Part shown: one piece after another, positions 56,701-63,450 of the stretch | How the letters are laid out: the number at the start of each line of letters is the position of its first letter | Numbering within the stretch: the stretch's first letter is position 1 | Assembly: GCA_943736015.1 (NCBI GenBank) | Contig: OX031065.1 | Span: 23,760,427-23,824,426 of the forward strand | From: Tridacna crocea | Lineage: Eukaryota; Mollusca; Bivalvia; Cardiida; Cardiidae | Reading direction: 5' to 3' | DNA: 64,000 nt | Notes under the pieces: model-generated | What the model was told of the DNA's origin: nothing | The model's database searches: none | What the model saw: only the letters and a program-made list of their open reading frames with translations | Program-made: the position numbers and the translations under genes

Positions 56701-57123
56701 GTAAAAAATAAGGGGGATTAAATGCATTCAAATCTATATGATACCGTTCAAAAGTATGGAAGTCATTGTGTAGATGACAATATGTCATTGTGCAGTCGGC
56801 CCAAGTCTCAGTTGCTAATAGACAAATTAGTTTCCAAAAAATGTTAAAACATACCCTGTAGCTGTGTTTATTAATTGCCTAATTTTATAAATTATTTTGC
56901 CAGCGACTAACACATAGTTCGGCCACACAGAAACTGATTGTCATCTTCACAATTTTTCCATACTTTTAAAATAGTAATATTTGAAGTTAAATGTATTATG
57001 ACACATCCTTTGATATTTTGGCCTCTACTGTGCCTTTAAGGAATAACAAACCTGTAAAAGACGATGACGATGCATGTTTCTATGCTGTCATTAACACCAA
57101 ATTCCATAAAGTCATGTGAAGCT
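38036..57123 (-). CDS. Sushi-domain, transmembrane, death-domain receptor: 13-exon gene (whole locus)
   Basis: Joining the exons 57123..57052, 54054..54003, 53428..53330, 50650..50477, 50147..49977, 48963..48787, 46185..45903, 43592..43099, 42289..42155, 41240..41021, 40615..39823, 39113..38880 and 38305..38036, with translation from the ATG at 57075, gives one open frame of 1041 aa and a stop at 38036. Every junction has GT/AG and matching phase. Domains: signal peptide ~1-22; partial CCP-like segment 27-58; sushi domains ~59-116, 117-173 and 174-230; transmembrane exon 234-327 with two near-identical 47-aa copies; Ser/Thr-rich cytoplasmic linker 328-492; death domain ~507-602; tail 610-1041 with a very basic stretch at 686-735. 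Death domains recruit other death-fold adaptors to drive NF-kB-type or apoptotic signalling, and sushi domains bind proteins or glycans, so an immune-type surface receptor is likely. The exact ligand and family are unknown. Introns hold a pogo relic, a LINE relic and three arrays of the R repeat. Confidence 0.82.
38451..38517. repeat. P palindrome in receptor intron 12
   Basis: cggacagtgtagatcaagat arms, centre cacagaacgtg; nearly perfect. Confidence 0.78.
38611..38643. repeat. (AAT)n microsatellite
   Basis: Eleven aat units. Confidence 0.9.
38880..39113 (-). CDS. Receptor exon 12: low-complexity tail segment
   Basis: A 234-bp phase 0-0 exon between ttattag and AAG|GTTCGG encoding 78 polar residues (ISKEYLDSGESETNTK...). 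Several Cys and a short LKRKLP basic motif are visible. There is no recognised domain. The frame is closed in the other two readings, which supports this one. Confidence 0.72.
39359..39392. repeat. Short interstitial telomere-like stretch
   Basis: aaaccctaaccttaaccctaacc, the CCCTAA telomere motif interrupted by ccttaa units. Confidence 0.6.
39478..39668. mobile_element. X palindromic element copy 2, receptor intron 11
   Basis: Same element as at 12441, in the opposite orientation: the arm gattttgatttcaaaa lies at the left here and at the right there. Confidence 0.68.
39823..40615 (-). CDS. Receptor exon 11: long tail with basic stretch and helical region
   Basis: The largest exon (793 bp), residues 611-874, from tatttacag to CAG|GTAATT. 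Residues 686-735 are packed with Arg, Lys and Tyr and could act as a nuclear-localisation or acidic-lipid-binding stretch. Residues ~748-812 (starting VPFTEKDIMCVNLIQRIL and ending LQELFGISFEDF) and ~834-870 (FEEEWKILDIYVERMRRDVI) look helical and resemble the module in exon 13. I recognise no named domain. Confidence 0.8.
41021..41240 (-). CDS. Receptor exon 10: second half of the death domain
   Basis: The G|GT junction joins LLG to ARLPHG in frame. The exon carries the remaining death-domain helices: ISRIENSS, then EVILYNILWYWKRLHP with the conserved Trp, then TSLEDIEHALGWSFHEDV. This matches the family order in which a W-x-x-x-x-P segment is followed by T-x-x-x-L-x-x-A-L. The donor CA|GTAAGT leaves two bases that pair with G of exon 11. 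Confidence 0.84.
41385..41475 (-). mobile_element. tRNA-like SINE head, receptor intron 9
   Basis: On the minus strand ggtgaggtggcagagcgtca (A-box-like) and agttctgagttcaattc (B-box-like). Confidence 0.5.
41787..42017. mobile_element. C element, receptor intron 9
   Basis: gaaaagagggtttgatacat at left, half of the palindrome lost, gagatgcattaaacccccgt at right. Confidence 0.68.
42155..42289 (-). CDS. Receptor exon 9: first half of the death domain
   Basis: A 135-bp exon (acceptor tatttacgcag, donor CTCG|GTAAGA) encoding LETINTSL and then the helices LNWHKLFCFLIPKV and NWKLFAINLLG. The NW-x-x-L-A pattern followed by LG is the typical helix 2-3 signature of death domains. It is too short to appear in a simple ORF search. 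Confidence 0.84.
42580..43000. repeat. Second copy of the 10620-11530 repeat, receptor intron 8
   Basis: tttatttcatgcttttcagt, ctaactcttcaactgaaggt and gatgttcac..atgaaatgaatttcgatc match the first copy. The hairpin is deleted. Confidence 0.55.
43099..43592 (-). CDS. Receptor exon 8: Ser/Thr/Glu-rich cytoplasmic linker
   Basis: Begins after the tract ataatttgttttag and encodes residues 328-491, a hydrophilic linker with no recognised domain (for example YENPIIPLEELCSKE). The donor AGAA|GTATAC leaves one base that joins GA of exon 9 to give Arg. Other GT sites further on are out of phase. The open frame extends upstream of the acceptor, but that part reads through the pyrimidine tract. Confidence 0.74.
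43700..44335. other. Receptor intron 7, no feature seen
   Basis: AT-rich intronic DNA between exon 8 and the R element, without recognised repeats. Confidence 0.4.
44336..45355 (+). mobile_element. R-family element in receptor intron 7
   Basis: Begins tagctcacctgagcacaacg and ends ggccctcttg. The interior has about five degenerate units, each with 'cttcttctctgaaa', 'ctggtcagatttt', 'atgttcctt' and 'ggtgaatgggggctacttg'. Same orientation as the copy at 54905 and inverted to the one at 50690. Confidence 0.7.
45455..45685. mobile_element. T element, receptor intron 7
   Basis: ccaaacgacaaaattttaga at left, worn hairpin, TTAA at 45682-45685. Confidence 0.7.
45903..46185 (-). CDS. Receptor exon 7: transmembrane exon with tandem-duplicated helix
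   Basis: The 283-bp exon encodes two almost identical 47-residue units. Each starts SSIFV.ITDKRE, continues IELLYT and ends with the helix GIVLVLILFVVC..IILRRR. The first helix is ~256-272 and the second ~302-319 of the predicted protein. Positive residues after each helix mark the cytoplasmic side. The two units are 141 bp each and highly alike at DNA level, so the duplication is recent. The phase is 1 at the acceptor and 2 at the donor (CG|GTAAGC), matching exons 6 and 8. Confidence 0.8.
46204..46274. repeat. P palindrome, diverged
   Basis: cagatggcgtggataaaagt and a tgacctttgattggcaccgt arm, 20 bases upstream of the transmembrane exon. Confidence 0.5.
46600..47335 (+). pseudogene. Truncated non-LTR retrotransposon (reverse transcriptase 3' end) in receptor intron 6
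   Basis: Fragments in shifting frames match the end of LINE reverse transcriptases: IEKAWKRIGIMRHLKT near 46690, then VVWDNFSQGPKDQLDKVQTE, LYQETGWESKS, KHKLILFYKMLNGQSPNYLG, and a later FFDCPFYRDIR motif. Frameshifts and stops make it non-functional. It lies antisense to the receptor gene. A tail near 47770 (gatgaataaaatatc) may be the 3' end. Confidence 0.72.
47805..47900 (-). mobile_element. tRNA-like SINE head, receptor intron 6
   Basis: On the minus strand taaagtagagcgtcggcctc and ggttctgagctcgataccca resemble A and B boxes. No full cloverleaf. Confidence 0.5.
47910..48780. other. Receptor intron 6, no feature seen
   Basis: AT-rich intronic DNA; no hairpin families or open frames worth calling. 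Confidence 0.4.
48787..48963 (-). CDS. Receptor exon 6: sushi/CCP domain 3
   Basis: A canonical sushi exon, phase 1-1: Cys in GCPEMKN, FECAPGY, SSCRYGR and PRCLQK, with Trp in GRWTY. It is the membrane-proximal domain, directly followed in the spliced frame by the transmembrane exon. The acceptor (ttgaataaag) has a weak pyrimidine tract; the donor is G|GTCAGT. Confidence 0.87.
49190..49560 (-). repeat. Dispersed ~300-bp repeat, reverse copy in receptor intron 6
   Basis: Reverse copy of the repeat at 19255, including the ctggg-tacagaaccg end. It also lacks the H element at the matching position. Confidence 0.7.
49977..50147 (-). CDS. Receptor exon 5: sushi/CCP domain 2
   Basis: A canonical sushi exon, phase 1-1. 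The four Cys are in CGHPSYA, VKCDEGF, SKCLAS and AKCERK, and the Trp is present in SGVWS. Three N-glycosylation sequons (NTT, NTT, NLS) indicate an extracellular location. The acceptor is tacttcacag. The donor GTAAGT after 49977 was preferred to a weaker GTAAAC six bases earlier; both keep the phase. Confidence 0.87.
50235..50320. mobile_element. C element, small fragment in receptor intron 4
   Basis: aatgcatcttgaaaaaagta, then gcctgcgtaggctgatgtgg. Confidence 0.4.
50477..50650 (-). CDS. Receptor exon 4: sushi/CCP domain 1
   Basis: A phase 1-1 exon, one domain per exon as usual for sushi modules. The four Cys are in the contexts CRHKYKP, MICYRGY, VICYEE and PRCQIK. The conserved Trp between the third and fourth Cys is absent. 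N68 is in an NGT sequon. The acceptor tttacattttcag and donor G|GTATTT bound the exon. Confidence 0.82.
50690..52062 (-). mobile_element. R-family element with ~165-bp core-repeat array, receptor intron 3
   Basis: About seven tandem units of ~165 bp. The landmark 'cttgtgaccc..gggg' recurs near 50865, 51028, 51195, 51360, 51532 and 51698. The right end reads gcactttgtgctatagtgagct. The layout of a tandem core with unique ends resembles the pearl/CvA-type Helitron-like elements of bivalves, but that placement is inference. Confidence 0.8.
52140..53110 (-). pseudogene. Pogo/Tigger-type DDE_1 transposase relic in receptor intron 3
   Basis: Between exons 3 and 4 the minus strand holds broken pieces of a DDE_1 transposase C-terminal half. 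The pieces VLPPRTSRVPQPLGVKCFGL, the following CSLWMAKQRGEVITKNNMCE, and in another frame NGICFFKPDIVPLDKFVLAE match the order seen in pogo-like transposases of molluscs. Stops and frameshifts interrupt it, for example between the segments at 52870 and 52650. No intact ends were found. It is on the same strand as the host gene. Confidence 0.7.
53330..53428 (-). CDS. Receptor exon 3: partial CCP-like segment
   Basis: A 99-bp phase 1-1 exon between tgtgtag and GTAAGT. It encodes DPQMTKNVHTAHDRIRHRRL and the following residues, with a single Cys inside an AKCRYHM motif that resembles the second-Cys region of a sushi domain. It is too short and Cys-poor to be a complete sushi domain, so either half of a domain has been lost or a partner exon was missed. 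Confidence 0.6.
53741..53773. repeat. (GA)n microsatellite in receptor intron 2
   Basis: Pure ga run. Confidence 0.92.
54003..54054 (-). CDS. Receptor exon 2: hydrophobic core of the signal peptide
   Basis: After the acceptor tgtattgcag the frame reads VFIILATAVALNVGLQV, which with exon 1 makes a typical secretion signal: basic n-region, hydrophobic core and small residues near the cleavage site. The donor GTGAGC after 54003 leaves one base (phase 1), fitting exon 3. A second in-phase donor GTATAG after 53937 would add 22 residues with a basic, furin-like run and one Cys. Confidence 0.62.
54905..56330 (+). mobile_element. R-family element with ~165-bp core-repeat array, receptor intron 1
   Basis: Starts tagctcatctaagcacaaag, then repeated cgtcgtccgtc, then about seven units with 'agcatctcctagtggacctc' recurring near 55207, 55370, 55540, 55708, 55870 and 56035. 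Ends ccatcatggtcctcttg. It is the inverted counterpart of the array at 50690-52062. Confidence 0.8.
56515..56580. repeat. P palindrome
   Basis: caggtcaaggtcagactgca, centre cattctgtg; receptor intron 1. Confidence 0.6.
57052..57123 (-). CDS. Receptor exon 1: 5' UTR tail, start codon and first 8 codons
   Basis: An acceptor (ctgttttatttcag) precedes 57123, so an earlier non-coding exon probably exists. The ATG at 57075..57073 opens MHRHRLLQ and the donor CAG|GTTTGT follows in phase 0. This start was chosen because it alone continues in frame into the hydrophobic stretch of exon 2. Two upstream ATGs in the same exon are in other frames: one hits a stop and the other joins exon 2 out of frame. 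Confidence 0.68.
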
Positions 57124-57257
57124 CTGAAATAAAACAGTATAAAGACACCACTAACTCTGTTACTAGACATTTATTTCGACTCAGCCGTATTAACACTTAG
57201 GCTGCTAACCGCTACTCACTGACATTTTGCGGCCAGTATAGGTAAAAGTCCATTTTT

Positions 57258-57283
57258 AGCGGATTTGCTATAGCAAATCCGCT
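57258..57283. repeat. 26-bp perfect palindrome upstream of the receptor
   Basis: agcggatttgctatagcaaa and its completion form a perfect inverted repeat 135 bp before exon 1. It may be the end of a transposon or a regulatory site. Confidence 0.6.
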
Positions 57284-57940
57284 TACTGTGACCGTTTTGA
57301 CCGGAACCAGATACATCATGCTTAACGACGCATGCGCGGTCACTTTCAGTTTTGCATGGCTGATGAACAGGCGAATAACGCAGATCTACAACTGGTTTCA
57401 GATCTGACTTTAATCAATTCATACAAACTATGTATGGTTTCGTTATTGAAATTTGTTTAGAACTAAAAGTCTATCAGTTTAAAATACTATTAATACTTAA
57501 ACAAAGCTTTTTTTTGTTTAATATTGCCATGTGCATATGAACATTGTTTACATAGACTGGCCTTGTTTCATGCAAGAAGCATTCATTCACAACTTTTGCC
57601 GTCCATTCTCAAAATAAACAATGAGATTTTAAGCACTTAACTTTTGAACATTTTCAACTTAGCACTATATCAAATATCATTAACTGTTCAGATAGCTACC
57701 CAGAATTTGACCGTAAATGATTTAAAGCTATTTCGATAATCCATAACGTCAATTCGGCACCTTGTTACCGCTCTTCGTATATCGATGAATGTCCGAAGTG
57801 ATTGAAACATTTCGGTGAAACTTTTAAAGAAATCAGTATCATATGGTATATCGACAGAAATTTATTTGACGGTATTTTTGCAAGATTGTATTGGAAAAGC
57901 TTCCACGATTTCTCTCCATTTATCGAATGAACATGAAGGA
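57284..57940. other. Upstream of receptor exon 1, no feature seen
   Basis: Would hold the non-coding first exon or promoter. A gcatgcgcggtca motif near 57342 resembles an NRF1-type site, but nothing decides the start of transcription. Confidence 0.3.
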
Positions 57941-57944
57941 ATCA

Positions 57945-58040
57945 TTCGTTACAAAAGGCCCCGATCAAGTACGAACCCGTGACAAAAATTTATGCTGAGG
58001 ATTCGTGTCCTTCTCAATGAACTAGACATCCACTAACTTT
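57945..58040 (-). mobile_element. tRNA-like SINE head
   Basis: On the minus strand tctagttcattgagaaggac and cacgggttcgtacttgatc resemble A and B boxes; related to the copy at 20690. Confidence 0.45.
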
Positions 58041-58533
58041 ACTAAGGGATCATATAAACAACCTAATATTCTGGACTTTAAGCCTCAGAGACTTGCAATT
58101 GTCATCAATGTGTAAAGTCCTTCCAATACGCTTGAATTTTACTTTGTTGGCTTTCATGCAACAGAATAATTTAGAATAGGAATGCAGAATTTGCAGATAG
58201 ATTTATGATAAAGAGTCCACAGGAACTAGTCTATACCTTTTACTGTTTGGACATATAGATTTAAATTCCCTGATTCATTATTGATGATTGGTATTTTGAA
58301 GTACATGTACAGAGCAAATTTAGAATATTTACACCTTTTGCGTTATATAATTTGTTATGATGAACTACTGCTGCTCAACCCAAATCAAAAAAAGAAAACA
58401 ATGTGCTTCATGTAAACAGCTAGTAATTCAAACCTTAGAATGAAAGTATGCCTATAGTTTCAAAGTTTTATAGAGTGACAGAATTCTTTTAATCCTTAAG
58501 CCGCTAAATGCTAGTCAAAGACATTTTGCAGAC

Positions 58534-58592
58534 AGTGTAGATCAGGGTCAGATTGCACAAAACATGCAGTCTGATCTTGATCTAGATGCTGC
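58534..58592. repeat. P palindrome
   Basis: gacagtgtagatcagggtca arms, centre cacaaaacatg. Confidence 0.7.
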
Positions 58593-58615
58593 CTGGCAAG
58601 GAGGTATCCACCCCC

Positions 58616-58617
58616 CC

Positions 58618-58648
<31 letters not shown>
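58616..58648. repeat. Poly(A) run
   Basis: About 30 A after a short C run. Confidence 0.88.
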
Positions 58649-58649
<1 letters not shown>

Positions 58650-58749
58650 ACACAAACTATTTGGATTTTTTACAGCAACATGAAAGTTTCATTTTGGTTA
58701 ATTCATTTTGGTTAAGTAAAAGTCAATTTTTATTTTGCTTGTCAAAGTC

Positions 58750-58960
58750 ACAGTGTGTGTATCTTGATCCATTTCTTTGGGAAGGAAAAAAATCTGGACT
58801 CTGTTCTGCAAGGTTATGAATGATGATTTTAATTCTTTTCTTTGCACAATGAAAATGGATTCATCCAAAACTGCATTGGGCTGTAATGAATGGCCTTTCT
58901 ACCAATGCGTTAATATTGAATTTCAAGTATCTGATAATGCTACATCAGTTTTTTTTTCAC
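58750..58960 (+). repeat. Dispersed ~200-bp repeat, copy 1
   Basis: cttttctttgcacaatgaaa, then atggattca.ccaaaactgcat and ttgaatttcaagtatct; matches 63255-63450 in the same orientation. Confidence 0.7.
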
Positions 58961-58979
58961 ATGTCCCTGCGACATCACC

Positions 58980-59070
58980 TAGTTACCAGCATTTTCTCCT
59001 TTTCCCACTCTGTTTTCTAAGGGCTTCTTTCTCAGGGTCGTCAAAAGTAGGGAATGTGTGGTAATGGGTT
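58980..59070. mobile_element. T element, right half
   Basis: ttaccagcattttctccttt to gtgtggtaatgggtta. Confidence 0.62.
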
Positions 59071-59074
59071 ACAG

Positions 59075-60690
59075 TTGCACCCAAATAGTGGTGAAATTAC
59101 ATAATCTCATTCATTTATTTAGTGAGGTGCTTTGAGACTGTGGTTGATTGGTGAAGGTGTAGGATGTTGCAGAAAACCAGCCTGACCCTATTACAAACAG
59201 AGAGGTACACAAAATGAATTTTTGTCACTGTAATAATGAAACAGTGCTATTCAAAGCTAATGTAATCACCAGAAATCTGTATCAAATTACTCTTGATGGT
59301 AGTTACAATCTATTTCATTGTTTGTGGCACTGCATGAGTTGACCTTACTTTTGTTTTGTGAAATCATTATTTGCTTGATTTATGTCTTTATGATGATACA
59401 AGATAAATTTTCATATATGTAACAGAAGGAAGGCTCATTCAATATTCATAAATTTAACCTGGCCTATATCTTAGAAAATACTGAACATACCATTTAGTTT
59501 TCACCTTTCAGACCATTACATAACATTACATAACATTCTTAAAGTTTAGAAATGAAACCAAGAACATTCTTTTCAAAGAAAAGAAGAAATCATTGCATCT
59601 GAACAACCTCATATTGTTTCTAATTTGACTTTTACGTCATTTTGAAATTAGTACATGAAGGTTGAAGTTGTGCAGTGGTAAGGAGGAACCCTTGATGGGA
59701 TTTCTGGGTGTTAGAGTCATGGAAAAGACAAGGTGCTTTCAGTTAGAAATTGCATATAAAATAGATCTACCACTGTTTCTATTTTTCATAGAGGACTCCT
59801 GGTTGTGTGTGTGTGGGTTTTTTTTAGACCTAAAACATAGTTCCAAATTGAAACATACTTTATACCTCAGAATAAGGACAGTTTATTTGTAATGTAGCAA
59901 AAGTAGATTAGATCAGACAGCCTAGCATAGTAAAATTCCATTTATATAGGCGTACTGTTTTAGATTTGAACTCTTTGCAGTCTATATGATTATATCCACT
60001 ACATAAAAATTTAAAAAATGTGTTTGTAGTCTAAGCAGATTTGTACATGTAGTGCGTTAAATGCTATGGAAAAGAAAGATGTAGCCATCAATTTTTCCAA
60101 TCTGAAATAATGCATAATCTTACATCAAAACCAACTTCACTAGTTTTTCTGACAACCCTTAATTTTTAATGTAGCTAAATAAAGCTCAGCCAATTGGATA
60201 AGCTTTGTGAAAAGTTTTTTCCAAACTTTCTTCAAAATAGGATGATTTAACCACACTTACCTTAGTAAAAACACTTTGTATTCTTTATGTTGTGATGGAA
60301 CGGGGAAAATGACTTTAGTAAGAATGGAAAAGCTGAAAATTTTGTTGGCCTACCAATGTTTTCAAAAATTTAAGAGCTACATTTTGCAAGACTTAAGGAA
60401 ATGTTAGATAAAGGTTACCCTTGCAGGCCAATTTTAGATCCACATGGACGAATGGTGTTTAATGTTGCTTTCAGTATTATTTGAGTCGTTATAACTGTTA
60501 CATCTAGCTTAATTATGTATATCTAGATTTCAGCTGTACAAAATTATGTATATCTAGATTTCAGCAGTACTAGGCTAGGGCTTTGTTCAAAGTGTCTTGC
60601 CTAAGAACACTCCCGCAGTAAAACATGCAGCTTCATGTAAGTCTGAAACCTAGACTATAAGGAAACAAGTCCTACACATTACTGGTGAGC
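59075..60690. other. No feature seen
   Basis: AT-rich intergenic DNA. A short direct repeat (attatgtatatctagatttc) occurs near 60515 and 60545. Confidence 0.4.
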
Positions 60691-60691
60691 C

Positions 60692-60950
60692 CATCCTCGG
60701 ATACCCCGGGGTCTCCCTATTTGCTACGCTACATCGACCCCTGGGACAATTAATTGAATTTCCCTCGCTTTACCCCTGGCCGACTGCTGGCTTTTCATTG
60801 GTTCCATCATCATTTTGTGATGGGCGAGTGGACTGTACGCTATGACGTTTCGTATCCATTTTCGGCGGCTGATTCAAAGTTTTATTAGTCAATTGTCCCA
60901 GGGTCGATGTAGCGTAGCAAAATAGGGAGACCCCGGGGTATCCGAGGATG
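60692..60950. mobile_element. M element copy 2 (259 bp)
   Basis: Nearly identical to the copy at 17288, same length and orientation. It is flanked by the 8-bp duplication GGTGAGCC (60684-60691 and 60951-60958). The few differences between the two copies point to recent movement. Confidence 0.82.
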
Positions 60951-61261
60951 GGTGAGCCATACAGGACCTAAGATCCACATTTAGAGGGGAGTTAATTTTT
61001 GTAAGATTGCATAGATTAGTTTATGCCTACATTCCACAATCTGTGCATAAGTTACTTTTTGTTTTAATAAAGAATGGTAATCAAATGGATGCCATTCCCC
61101 ATATGACAAGTTTTAGCCTCTTTAAATGCATCTGCGTAGAAAAAGTCAGACAATTATACAAAATGGGCTGAATTTTACTCGCATGTTTCAAAACACTGTT
61201 AGAACAGGAGAAACTACTGCATAAAAAAGGACCATGAGGGGACACTCTTACAGAGGTAATT

Positions 61262-61345
61262 TTTATAGCAATATGGTAGAGCATTTGCATTAGGACCTGA
61301 AGGTTCTGGATTCAAACCTAGCCATGGGCAGCTATTTAACAGAAC
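61262..61345 (+). mobile_element. tRNA-like SINE head
   Basis: tggtagagcatttgcattag (A box) and ggttctggattcaaacct (B box) at about the right distance. The stems do not close. Confidence 0.5.
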
Positions 61346-61474
61346 TCACAGTTACAGATTCATGTAATCAGTATTCAGAAGGGATAATGGTTTATCCATC
61401 AGGCCTATATTTGACCCTTGGATTCTGTATCATACATGGTCAAATTGTGAGAATTTGAGGACGTTTCTTTCTTT

Positions 61475-61640
61475 AGCCCTCTACCACATAATAAACCTTA
61501 TGTTTTTTTTAGGTCTGTGTGAAAGGGCATGTGAAAACATTGTTGGTTAGCAAGACATCAGTACTTTTCTTTTTTTCTTCCAGAATATTTTCTACCCTGT
61601 ACCAATACAAACCACATAATCTGAGCCATATTTATGGGAA
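61475..61640. mobile_element. T element, badly worn
   Basis: agccctctaccacataataa at left and tattttctaccctgtacc; hairpin lost. Confidence 0.35.
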
Positions 61641-61997
61641 TGTTTGTTAATACTCAAAAAAGGGAGCTATTTAGTTTTTATGCAACAAGTCATTTTTTTT
61701 TTGTAAAAGGCAAATAAACACTACCGCATATATATTTCTTTTTAAATACAGTGTGCGGTTGGATTAAGTAAAATGATGCAAGTTTGGGCGTTTTATCATG
61801 GTATTGTACCTTAGCAATGGATCACTTTGTTTATTTTTTGTTACGCCAGGTATGTTGTCTTGATTCTGATTTGAATATGAATCCTTGTCGATGGTGCTTA
61901 TTGATTATGTACTATTCCCACAAGGCTTTCCAGATGTGGCATGAAATCTATTGATACTAAAGAGGCTATGTAGCCCGTTAAGTAAATATCATATTTT

Positions 61998-62325
61998 TAG
62001 TTCCACTTGCTGAAGGCTAGCGGGCTTATGTCGTGGCCCTGTGTTAGTCTTACATCCGTCCATGTGTGTGTGCGTCCGTCTGTCTGTGCGTGCGTGTTTT
62101 TTTCAAACTTTTTCTCAGAAACTACCGATCAAAATTTGATGAAACTTCACAGAAATGATCCTGCCATGGTCCTCATTAGAATTTCTTGAATGATTCCTTC
62201 AAAGACTCTGGTTGACATGGCAACAAAACTGAAAAAATGTTGCACATCTTTGAAACTCTTCTTGTCTGAAACCATAAGACCCAGGGCTTACAGGACTATC
62301 ATGGCCCTCCCCTCTTGTTTCTAAA
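61998..62325 (+). mobile_element. R-family element (short form)
   Basis: Begins tagttccacttgctgaaggc, has the gtgcgtccgtctgtctgtgc run and one core unit, and ends catggccctcccctcttg. It is the same subfamily as the copy inside the mariner element. Confidence 0.65.
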
Positions 62326-62329
62326 TCTC

Positions 62330-63250
62330 AACTTTCTTCTTTACTAATGATTTTTCAGCTAGAATTCAGTGGTAAGTCATTTTTGAGTTTGGTGAAAGTA
62401 GGATAATCTAAATAGATGTTTTTTTTGGGAGGGAGGAGTAGTAGGTTTTGTCCTCTGGTAAAGAGTTCAACAAGAAGGCACAAAAACTTCATATTGTGTA
62501 CATGTGTAAGTAGCAATATCATTTACTCTTTGATCAAATTTGTCCATGTTTTCTGAAACTGACTGACAGTTGAAGACCTTAACACTTTGCTTTAACAGAA
62601 TTACTGTACAATCATTGTTTTACTTTCTAGTATGTTTACATGCAGCTACACAACACCATTCTGCTACGAGGAAAAAAAATAAATATTTTGACGAATTTTT
62701 AACTATTAGAAAGACCGTAGAATTCTGACAAAGTAAGCAAGTGTACATAAAACATTTTTTTTATATAGAGCCATGATTACCTCTCAAACTTCCTTATTTT
62801 ATGCTGGTGTTAGCCTTGAAAATATTTCTCTTTTCAAGACTGCACAATGTTACCAGTTTGACCCAAACCAGATGATGTCATGTATACATGTTTGCACACT
62901 TACCACATTACTTTAAACTTTTATCTGGTACACCCCAACTTCATTTTTTTGAAACATGATATACAGACCTTCAGATGCATGTTTAGAGTCCGAAATATAA
63001 TACATCATATAAATATGTCAAATCGTTGCATCAATTACTACTCTAATAAGTAGCTAAATAAAATTGCTGCATAGCACACTTGGTAGAACAACTTTGACTC
63101 CCATTGTCCTTGCTTACTCTACTAATTACTTGGAAATTATACATGTATTCCGTGTGATATTTTGGGGGGAAAAAATCATTCCATCTAATCATAGCTTAAA
63201 ACTGTTCAACAAATCCGCTTTTCAGGACTTTCAGTCCTTTTATTACTTTG
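62330..63250. other. No feature seen
   Basis: AT-rich intergenic DNA with only a T-end remnant (cctctggtaaagagttcaac) near 62453. Confidence 0.4.
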
Positions 63251-63254
63251 CTTA

Positions 63255-63450
63255 TCACACTATGTGTATCTTGATCCAATTTTGGGGGAGGAAAAAGATC
63301 TGGACTATGTTCTGCCAGGTTATGAGTGATTTTAAATTCTTTTCTTTGCACAATGAAAATGGATTCACCAAAAACTGCATTGGCCTATAATGAATTGCCT
63401 TTTAACCAACGTTGATATTGAATTTCAAGTATCTAATATTGCTACATCAG
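63255..63450 (+). repeat. Dispersed ~200-bp repeat, copy 2
   Basis: Second copy of the repeat at 58750. A further stretch at 63835-63930 resembles 56710-56825 (caaaagtatgg.a.t.at, gatgacaat..tcattgt). Confidence 0.68.

Noticed and set aside
47805-61345. Functional tRNA genes at 20690, 41385, 47805, 57945 and 61262
   Set aside because: Only A- and B-box-like motifs are present; the acceptor and anticodon stems do not close, so they are SINE heads.
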